DNA from: a bacterium
GTDB lineage: Bacteria; Zixibacteria; MSB-5A5; GN15; FEB-12
Length of the DNA stretch: 5,106 nt
Direction: 5' to 3'
Assembly: GCA_030619425.1 (NCBI GenBank)
Contig: JAUXBJ010000191.1
Location: 1 to 5,106, forward strand
Made by a program: the position numbers and the translations under genes. Positions within the stretch are counted from its first letter, which is position 1; every line of letters begins with the position of its first letter. Shown here one piece after another: positions 1-4,686 of this stretch. The notes below the pieces were generated by a model. The model ran no database searches. It had not been told where the DNA came from and saw only the letters and a program-made list of their open reading frames with translations.

Positions 1-2412
1 GGCTTCATCCGCTTTGGGGAACGAGGTCATGTGCACCGAAAGCGGCGCTTCCTTGTCCAACCCCATCAGTTCTTTGAACAGCATTTCGCTGGTGAAAGGC
101 GTTACCGGCGCTGTGAGCTTGCAGACGCCAAGCAAGACGCGATACAAAGTGAGGTAGGCGCGCATCTTGACGGGGTCATCACCTTTGGCCCAGAAACGAC
201 GCCGGTTGTTGCGCACATACCAGTTGGACAGCTCCTCGATAACGAAATGCTGAATCGCCCGCACCGGCTTGGTTATCTCGTATTTGTCAAGATTGCCGGC
301 AACATCTTTGACCAAGCTCTGGTAACGCGACAAGATCCAGCGGTCAAACCGATCAGGCTCACCGGCCTTTTCTTCCAGGTAGGTCTCGATCGACACACCT
401 GCCTCGGCCGCTTTGTCGACGACCTCGTCGATATTGGCGTAGAGAGCAAAGAACGAGTAGGTATTGCGCAGAGTGTCGAAGTATTTGCGCACTACCTCGG
501 CCAGGGCGTCGGGATCGAACCTGGTCGGCACCCAGATAGCCGAGTTGGCCAGAAGATACCAGCGGGTTGGGTCGGCGCCGAATCGGTCCATCGTCTCGAA
601 TGGATCGGTAACGTTCCCTTTGTGCTTGGACATCTTCTTACCCTTTTTGTCCAGAATGAACTCCATCACCACGTTGTTCTTAAACGGCGGCTGATCGTAC
701 AGGATGGTCGAAATAGCTATCATAGAGTAGAACCAGCCACGCGTCTGATCGACCGCCTCGCTGATGAAATCGGCCGGGTACTTTATCTTGAACTCATCTT
801 CGTTCTCGAACGGGTAGTGCCATTGGGCGTACGGCATGGAGCCGGCATCAAACCAGCAGTCAATTACTTCCGGGATGCGGGTCATCTCGGAGCCGCACTC
901 GCAGGTGAGCTTGACCTCGTCCATCATCGGCTTGTGCAGTTCCACCGGTTCGGACAACTCTTTTGCTTCCTTGCGCAGTTGTTCGATGGACCCAACCGCC
1001 CGCATCTTCCCACACTTGTCGTCATCGCAGACCCAGATCGGGATAGGTGTCCCCCAGAACCGCTCGCGCGAGAGCGCCCAATCGACGTTGTTCTCGAGCC
1101 AGTCGAGCATACGGCCGCTACGAATTTCATCAGGGTGCCAGTTGATAGCGTTATTGTTTTTGATCAACTGATCCTTGAACTGTGTCGTTTTCAGATACCA
1201 TGACTGGCGCGCGATATACACCAACGGGGAATCACAGCGCCAACAGAACGGATAGTTATGTTCGTATAACTCCTTCTTGAACAAACGTCCGGCCGCTTTG
1301 AGGTCTTTGATAATGATCGGATCGGCGTCTTTGATGAACATCCCGGCGTACTTGCCGGCGAACTCCTTGAAGATACCATTGGCCTCTATAGCCTGCAACA
1401 CCGGCAGGCCGTACTTCTGTCCTGCCTCGTAGTCGTCGGCTCCGAAGCCGGGAGCGATGTGAACGATACCGGTACCATCCTCAAGGGTAACGAAGTCACC
1501 GTTGATAACATAGAACGCCTTATCCGCTTTGTCCGCAAATATGTCAAACAACGGGGTGTACTTACGCTTCAGAAAATCGGCGCCCTTAAAGCGCTGAAGC
1601 GGTTCTTTCTGTTCACCCAGAACTTTCACCACTAACGCTTCCGCCAGCACCAGTCTTTCACCCTCATGCTCGATCAAAACGTAATCGGCCTCGGGATGCA
1701 TGCAAAGAGCGGCATTCGACGGAAGCGTCCATGGTGTAGTAGTCCAGACGAGGTAGCTGAAGTCCTCGTCGGCCGCTTTGACTTTCACGAAAATCGAAGG
1801 GTCTTTGATCAACTGGTACCCCTGCGCCACTTCGTGACTGGATAGCCCGGTTTCACAGCGCGGACAGAAGGGCAGGGTCTTGTAACCTTTGTAGATCAAG
1901 TCGCGGTCGAAGAAGTTCTTGAGAATCCACCAGACCGACTCGATGTACTCGTTGGTGAGTGTTACATAGGCATCATCGAGATCAATCCAATAGCCCATGC
2001 GCCGAGTGATCTTGTTCCAGAGGTCGAGATATTTGAACACGGACTCTTTGCACTTCTGGTTGAACTCGGCTACTCCGTATTCAATGATCTGGGCTTTGTT
2101 TTCGAGCTTGAGTTGTTTCTCAACCTCGATTTCCACCGGCAGACCGTGGGTATCCCAGCCACCCTTGCGGTCGACCCGGAATCCCTGCATCGCCTTGTAG
2201 CGGCAAATCAGGTCCTTGATAGTGCGGGAGATGACATGATGGATTCCCGGCACACCGTTGGCCGTCGGGGGACCCTCGTAGAAAACGAAATGCGGCTTGT
2301 CCTTTGCCAGTTCATTACACTGATGAAACACACTATGTGTGTCCCAAAACGCCAGGACCTTTTCCTCGGCGGTGGGGATTGAGAAATCGTCTTTCAGCAG
2401 GTCAAACTTCAT
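1..2412 (-). CDS. ileS: Isoleucyl-tRNA synthetase, type 2 (IleRS2), N-terminal 804 residues, 3' end outside the window
   Basis: Charges tRNA-Ile with isoleucine in the cytoplasm. The minus frame from the ATG at 2412 stays open to base 1. A good ribosome binding site (AGAGGA at 2426-2421, 8 nt before ATG) supports the start. The class I catalytic fold opens with FYEGPPTANGVPGIHHV (residues 44-60), where HIGH reads GIHH at 56-59, and closes with KMSKH at 593-597 (normally KMSKS). Between them lies the CP1 editing insertion: WTTTPWTLPSN at 223-233 and the GTGIVHIAPGFGADD stretch ending at D326-D327. Cysteine pairs at 183/186, 390/393, 462/467 and 504/506 look like zinc knuckles. The anticodon-binding domain contains NWYVRNNRRRFW at 730-741. 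IleRS2 proteins usually have about 1,030-1,070 residues, so roughly 230-260 are missing beyond the edge. The product call is secure; the type 2 assignment rests on GIHH and the eukaryote-like motifs. Confidence 0.96.
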   Translation of the reverse strand, partial: MKFDLLKDDFSIPTAEEKVLAFWDTHSVFHQCNELAKDKPHFVFYEGPPTANGVPGIHHVISRTIKDLICRYKAMQGFRVDRKGGWDTHGLPVEIEVEKQLKLENKAQIIEYGVAEFNQKCKESVFKYLDLWNKITRRMGYWIDLDDAYVTLTNEYIESVWWILKNFFDRDLIYKGYKTLPFCPRCETGLSSHEVAQGYQLIKDPSIFVKVKAADEDFSYLVWTTTPWTLPSNAALCMHPEADYVLIEHEGERLVLAEALVVKVLGEQKEPLQRFKGADFLKRKYTPLFDIFADKADKAFYVINGDFVTLEDGTGIVHIAPGFGADDYEAGQKYGLPVLQAIEANGIFKEFAGKYAGMFIKDADPIIIKDLKAAGRLFKKELYEHNYPFCWRCDSPLVYIARQSWYLKTTQFKDQLIKNNNAINWHPDEIRSGRMLDWLENNVDWALSRERFWGTPIPIWVCDDDKCGKMRAVGSIEQLRKEAKELSEPVELHKPMMDEVKLTCECGSEMTRIPEVIDCWFDAGSMPYAQWHYPFENEDEFKIKYPADFISEAVDQTRGWFYSMIAISTILYDQPPFKNNVVMEFILDKKGKKMSKHKGNVTDPFETMDRFGADPTRWYLLANSAIWVPTRFDPDALAEVVRKYFDTLRNTYSFFALYANIDEVVDKAAEAGVSIETYLEEKAGEPDRFDRWILSRYQSLVKDVAGNLDKYEITKPVRAIQHFVIEELSNWYVRNNRRRFWAKGDDPVKMRAYLTLYRVLLGVCKLTAPVTPFTSEMLFKELMGLDKEAPLSVHMTSFPKADEA

Positions 2413-2436
2413 GGTTGCATTCCTCTAAAGCCGCCT

Positions 2437-2476
2437 AATTTAGCCGAATTATCGGCTGATGTAAAGGGTTTTTGAA
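2437..2476 (-). promoter_or_regulatory. Candidate ileS promoter(s)
   Basis: The 103-bp gap upstream of ileS holds two overlapping sigma70-like candidates on the minus strand. One is TTTACA (2465-2460), 17 nt, TAAATT (2442-2437). The other is TTCAAA (2476-2471), 16 nt, GATAAT (2454-2449). Either would give a short leader ending in the AGAGGA ribosome binding site at 2426-2421. No T-box leader is present. The gap between fic and ileS suggests ileS does not depend on read-through from fic, but this is inferred from motifs alone. Confidence 0.35.
2442..2457. repeat. Short inverted repeat in the ileS upstream region
   Basis: AGCCGA and TCGGCT form a perfect 6-bp inverted repeat around ATTA. It lies across the spacer and -10 region of the candidate ileS promoters. 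It could be an operator or a small hairpin. It lacks the T-run expected of an intrinsic terminator for the upstream fic gene on the minus strand. It may also be chance. Confidence 0.3.
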
Positions 2477-2515
2477 CCTTAACGCGCGCCACGATTATGC
2501 GTAGCCGGCGACACC

Positions 2516-3670
2516 TCAGTCGAAGCTGTCCTTTTCGATTATCTCGATGATGCCGGGTGCGATATAGATGCGGTATCTCAATCGTCCGGTTGCCTCTACT
2601 AATATGCCAGCGGCAACGAGCTTATCGATATTTCCCTGGGCTGCTCGGTGGGTCATCTTCAGTAAACTGGCTGCGGCCGCCGTCGTTGTCCAGGGATCAA
2701 GGAAGAGGTCATCTACCAGCGTCAACAGTGTAGCAGTGGCTCGCGTTGTTTGGATGCTATCTCGATATTCCCCCTGCAAGTCAAGAAGCCGATCGGCTCT
2801 TGTTGCTGTGTCCTTGGATTGACTAATGACTCCGCGAAGAAAGAAATGGATCCAGTCCTTCCACGCTGCTCTCTGACTAACCAATAGTAGATGGTCTTTG
2901 TAAGCATCTTTGTTGCGTTCAAAGTAGCTACTCATGTATAAGCATGGCACATCCAAGAGATTCCATTCGCACATTAGTAGTGTAATCAAGAGTCGGCCAA
3001 TACGTCCGTTGCCATCCATGAAAGGGTGGATTGCTTCAAACTGATAGTGTACAAGTGCCAACTTGATCAGCAACGGCAATTCATCGTTGCTGTGCAAGAA
3101 GAGCTCAAGATCATCCAAGGCGCTCTTCATTTTACTAACAGGTGGGGGTAGGAAACGCACCTGTTCTATGGGCTGCCCTTTCATCCCAATAGCATTCTGT
3201 TGTCTGCGGAATTCGCCTGGGGGGTACTCCTGCCCTCTTACGTCTGAGAGGAGTTGCTTGTGAAGCTCGCAGATCAACCTCTTGCTAACCGGTAATTCCC
3301 CCAGACGGGCCATCCCGTACTTGATTGCCAGTATGTAATTGGCCACCTCTCTAGCCTCACTCCTTGTGGCCTGCTTCGGTAGTGCATCAAGCATCAACAG
3401 TTCTTTGGCGGTAGCAATTGTCCCTTCAAGCATCGACGAGTAGATTGCTTCACGCGTCCTCAAAGGGTTGACTACCAGGTGCGGGTTGGGAAGCCGTTTC
3501 CCGATCCATTTTAGCCCTCCGATAGCCAGGTCTGCCCCTGAGAGGTGGTCTACCAATTCCATATCCAAGGCTAGCTTCGGTGGCAAGGGGTCGGGAACAA
3601 AAGCAAATACTCCATCGGGTACTTTGACAAATCGTCCTGGGAAACCATCCTTGAAATCACTAATGTCCAT
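2516..3670 (-). CDS. Fic family protein, class II (self-inhibited AMP-transferase) with C-terminal winged-helix-like segment
   Basis: Fic enzymes transfer AMP from ATP to hydroxyl side chains of target proteins. Residues here are counted from a possible TTG at 3703; subtract 11 for the ATG used. The Fic_N region covers about 35-105 and holds SSMLEG (89-94). This fits the (S/T)xxxE(G/N) inhibitory motif, with E93 the expected ATP-site blocker, and marks class II. The core follows: the PGEFRRQQN flap region (162-170), then HPFMDGNGRIGR (226-237) with catalytic His226 and the intact anion-binding loop. About 336-395 resembles a winged helix, so the protein may bind DNA. Length (384 aa) is normal for SoFic-like proteins. 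I chose the ATG at 3670 because the TTG at 3703 has no ribosome binding site and adds no recognisable domain sequence; the site before the ATG is also weak. There is no antitoxin gene alongside, as expected for class II. Its target is unknown. Base composition looks more AT-rich than ileS, which hints at transfer. Confidence 0.93.
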   Translation of the reverse strand: MDISDFKDGFPGRFVKVPDGVFAFVPDPLPPKLALDMELVDHLSGADLAIGGLKWIGKRLPNPHLVVNPLRTREAIYSSMLEGTIATAKELLMLDALPKQATRSEAREVANYILAIKYGMARLGELPVSKRLICELHKQLLSDVRGQEYPPGEFRRQQNAIGMKGQPIEQVRFLPPPVSKMKSALDDLELFLHSNDELPLLIKLALVHYQFEAIHPFMDGNGRIGRLLITLLMCEWNLLDVPCLYMSSYFERNKDAYKDHLLLVSQRAAWKDWIHFFLRGVISQSKDTATRADRLLDLQGEYRDSIQTTRATATLLTLVDDLFLDPWTTTAAAASLLKMTHRAAQGNIDKLVAAGILVEATGRLRYRIYIAPGIIEIIEKDSFD

Positions 3671-3674
3671 GCTA

Positions 3675-3733
3675 ATTATACTTTCACTCAATAACCCACA
3701 CAACCATTATACTTATCAGCGCAAAAGTATAAT
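3675..3733. promoter_or_regulatory. Three-box operator-like module 1, at the fic start
   Basis: Three copies of a 9-bp box are present. ATTATACTT occurs at 3675-3683 (box A) and 3706-3714 (box B), and its reverse complement AAGTATAAT at 3725-3733 (box C). A and B are direct repeats 31 bp apart, close to three helical turns. B and C form an inverted repeat with a 10-bp spacer. Box A ends 5 bp before the chosen fic ATG, and box C overlaps the candidate fic -10 element. This placement suits repression. Each box contains a TATAAT-like hexamer, so individual boxes could also act as -10 elements. The obvious candidate binder is the Fic C-terminal winged helix, by inference only. Confidence 0.7.
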
Positions 3734-3752
3734 AACTACTGCCAGATGTCAA
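3726..3752 (-). promoter_or_regulatory. Candidate fic promoter
   Basis: A consensus -35 hexamer TTGACA lies at 3752-3747 on the minus strand. It is followed 15 nt later by TATACT (3731-3726), which matches TATAAT at 5 of 6 positions and lies inside box C. The 15-nt spacer is short. At 17 nt the alternative -10 is the poorer TACTTT. Initiation near 3720 would give a leader of about 50 nt to the ATG at 3670, running through boxes B and A. A bound repressor at C and B would block this promoter. Confidence 0.45.
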
Positions 3753-3839
3753 CTACATAATTATATGTGAGTGAGTATATTAAATGTGCCGCAATGCAAC
3801 GCCGCACGATAAGTTATTTTATGACAATGCGTTACCCCT
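3734..3839. other. AT-rich interval between the two box modules, no gene
   Basis: No coding sequence of credible length was found here on either strand, and no small antitoxin-like frame. The interval includes the fic -35 (3747-3752). It also holds a small palindrome at 3755-3768, ACATA-ATTA-TATGT, which on the minus strand contains a perfect TATAAT (3765-3760). No -35 match lies at a useful distance from that hexamer. The hexanucleotide GCCGCA appears twice (3788-3793 and 3801-3806), probably by chance. Confidence 0.5.
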
Positions 3840-3898
3840 ATTATACTTCCCTATCATAACCCGACCCCTTATTATACTTTAGTGTGCAAAAGTATAAC
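3840..3898. promoter_or_regulatory. Three-box operator-like module 2, upstream of the carbonic-anhydrase-like gene
   Basis: ATTATACTT lies at 3840-3848 (A') and 3871-3879 (B'), and the inverted copy AAGTATAAC at 3890-3898 (C'). Order, orientation and spacing match module 1 exactly: 31 bp from A' to B', a 10-bp spacer from B' to C', and each box exactly 165 bp from its counterpart. ATAACCC between A' and B' (3856-3862) and GCAAAAGTATAA at C' are also shared. Other positions differ. The module ends 122 bp before the gene at 4021. The stretch 3899-4020 is otherwise plain, with a C/T-rich tract around 3971-3990 and no convincing promoter. The module may control the plus-strand gene, assist at fic from a distance, or be a remnant. 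Confidence 0.65.
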
Positions 3899-4020
3899 AC
3901 ATTCGGGCCTCCTGAGTGGAACTGATCGCACCCAATCCGGCTTGCCTTTGCACCGTCTTGTTGTCATTCGCCCCCTCTCCCCCTTTCTTGCAGGCAAAAC
4001 CACTGAACTGAAAGGCCAAC

Positions 4021-4440
4021 ATGACCTCACTTGATGACCTCCTGAATGAACCGAAGTTTGTGACCGCGATCAACTGCATGGACGGCCGGGTACAACTGCC
4101 GGTGATCAACTGGCTCAAAGAACGGTGCGAGGCCGACTATGTCGATATGATCACCGAGCCCGGTCCCGATAAACTCGTGGCTGAAAGAAACCCGGACAAA
4201 TTGCCGTCGATCAAAGAGCGGGTGAAGATATCCGTTGAGAAGCACGGCTCGAAAGTGGTCGCGCTGGTGGCGCACGGCGATTGTGCCGGCAACCCGGTCT
4301 CTGAAGATGAGCATTACGGTCAGTTGCGACGAGGGATGGAATGCCTGCGCGGCTGGGACCTGGATGTCGATATCGTCGGTTTGTGGATCAGCGACAAAGA
4401 CTGGAAAGTCGAACAGTTCGCGGTCATCACCCGGGACTGA
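4021..4440 (+). CDS. Small beta-carbonic-anhydrase-like protein
   Basis: This 139-residue protein carries the zinc-site signature of beta-carbonic anhydrases in the right order: CMDGR at 19-23 (CxDxR, with Cys19, Asp21 and Arg23) and HGDC at 85-88 (HxxC, with His85 and Cys88). Beta enzymes interconvert CO2 and bicarbonate at zinc held by two Cys and one His. Typical members have about 190-220 residues, so this is a compact form lacking the usual N-terminal arm. It resembles the short 'putative carbonic anhydrase' group that I recall as Pro_CA_2; that name is from memory. No signal peptide or membrane segment is visible, so it is probably cytoplasmic. The start is supported by AAAGG at 4011-4015, 5 nt before ATG. 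It is transcribed divergently from fic. Activity is uncertain, because the signature alone does not prove hydration of CO2. Confidence 0.85.
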   Translation: MTSLDDLLNEPKFVTAINCMDGRVQLPVINWLKERCEADYVDMITEPGPDKLVAERNPDKLPSIKERVKISVEKHGSKVVALVAHGDCAGNPVSEDEHYGQLRRGMECLRGWDLDVDIVGLWISDKDWKVEQFAVITRD

Positions 4441-4468
4441 CAGGCAAGCCTGTTTCTAGCGCTCCGCG
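4441..4468. repeat. Compound palindromic repeat, copy 1
   Basis: An AA-centred palindrome CAGGC-AA-GCCTG (4441-4452) is followed by 6 nt (TTTCTA) and then GCGCTCCGCG (4459-4468). It begins directly after the stop codon of the carbonic-anhydrase-like gene, so it would lie in that gene's 3' untranslated region. Copy 3 at 4562 is nearly the same sequence, with 26 of 29 positions identical starting from the A before each palindrome. Confidence 0.7.
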
Positions 4469-4481
4469 GTGATAAATCACC
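4468..4481. repeat. AA-centred palindrome between repeat copies 1 and 2
   Basis: GGTGAT-AA-ATCACC is a perfect 6-bp inverted repeat around AA, the same style as the palindromes in the compound repeat. No GCGCT block follows it at 6 nt. It overlaps the last base of copy 1 and the first bases of copy 2, so this is a run of adjoining palindromes. Confidence 0.6.
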
Positions 4482-4508
4482 CATAAATGGGTTTCAGGCG
4501 CTACGCGC
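4480..4508. repeat. Compound palindromic repeat, copy 2 (different palindrome arms)
   Basis: The architecture is the same as copies 1 and 3: CCCAT-AA-ATGGG (4480-4491), 6 nt (TTTCAG), then GCGCTACGCGC (4498-4508). The palindrome can be extended by one pair to 4479-4492. Its arms differ from those of copies 1 and 3 at several positions, yet both arms changed together, so pairing is kept. This is the pattern expected if a folded DNA or RNA shape is what matters. Confidence 0.65.
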
Positions 4509-4540
4509 TTTATGGCCTCACTCTGAGTTTCCCCAACCTC

Positions 4541-4561
4541 ATGCTGAGCGGAGTCGAAGCA
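4541..4561. repeat. Dispersed intergenic repeat with core TTCGACTCCGCTCAG
   Basis: The minus strand reads TGCTTCGACTCCGCTCAGCA here, flanked by TGCT/AGCA inverted ends (4542-4545 and 4558-4561). I recognise very similar short sequences from non-coding regions of many unrelated bacterial genomes, where they occur in many copies. Only one copy is visible in this window, so the call rests on recall. It adjoins repeat copy 3. Confidence 0.5.
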
Positions 4562-4590
4562 CAGGCAAGCCTGCTTCTCGCGCTGCGCGC
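4562..4590. repeat. Compound palindromic repeat, copy 3
   Basis: CAGGC-AA-GCCTG (4562-4573) is followed by 6 nt (CTTCTC) and GCGCTGCGCGC (4580-4590). The palindrome is identical to copy 1, which lies 121 bp to the left. The base after GCGCT differs in each of the three copies (C, A, G), while the flanking GCGC and CGCG remain able to pair. Confidence 0.7.
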
Positions 4591-4632
4591 GCAGTAGCAA
4601 TGTAAGTCTACTGCCCTGCGGTTATCGGGCAG
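4591..4632. terminator. Two overlapping, mutually exclusive hairpins between convergent genes
   Basis: Hairpin 1 pairs GCAGTAG (4591-4597) with CTACTGC (4608-4614) around a 10-nt loop. Hairpin 2 pairs CTGCCC (4611-4616) with GGGCAG (4627-4632), also around a 10-nt loop. They share CTGC at 4611-4614, so only one can form at a time. They sit between the ends of the plus-strand gene (4440) and the minus-strand gene (4687). A transcription-ending role is plausible, but neither has a T-run, so an intrinsic terminator is not proven. Confidence 0.35.
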
Positions 4633-4686
4633 ACTCAGCCACCACAACGTAAACGCGTCTACGGCAAGAGGTAGCCTGCTCTGTCG

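Noticed and set aside
31..1203. 390-codon open frame on the plus strand
   Set aside because: It lies wholly antisense to ileS, whose conserved motifs (KMSKH, NWYVRNNRRRFW, zinc cysteines) are unmistakable on the minus strand. The antisense frame shows no recognisable domain.
2464..2480. Imperfect hairpin AAGGGTT/AACCTT as a terminator for fic
   Set aside because: It needs a bulge, the stem is weak, and no T-run follows on the minus strand.
2413..2515. T-box leader ahead of ileS
   Set aside because: The gap is only 103 bp and shows no T-box sequence or large leader structure.
3671..3703. TTG at 3703 as the fic start
   Set aside because: It has no upstream ribosome binding site, would place box A inside codons, and adds 11 residues with no recognised domain content. 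It cannot be fully excluded because the site before the ATG at 3670 is also weak.
3675..3898. Short repeats considered as a CRISPR array
   Set aside because: The boxes are only 8-9 bp, occur in both orientations, and the spacing is 31 then 19 bp (centre to centre) in a repeating triplet. CRISPR repeats are longer and all in one direction.
3704..4020. Small antitoxin gene next to fic
   Set aside because: No credible small coding frame with a start and ribosome binding site was found. The class II inhibitory motif within the Fic protein makes a separate antitoxin unnecessary.
3879..4314. Minus-strand open frames 3879-4118 and 4027-4314
   Set aside because: They overlap the carbonic-anhydrase-like gene, which has the zinc motifs and a ribosome binding site. 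The antisense products show no domain features.
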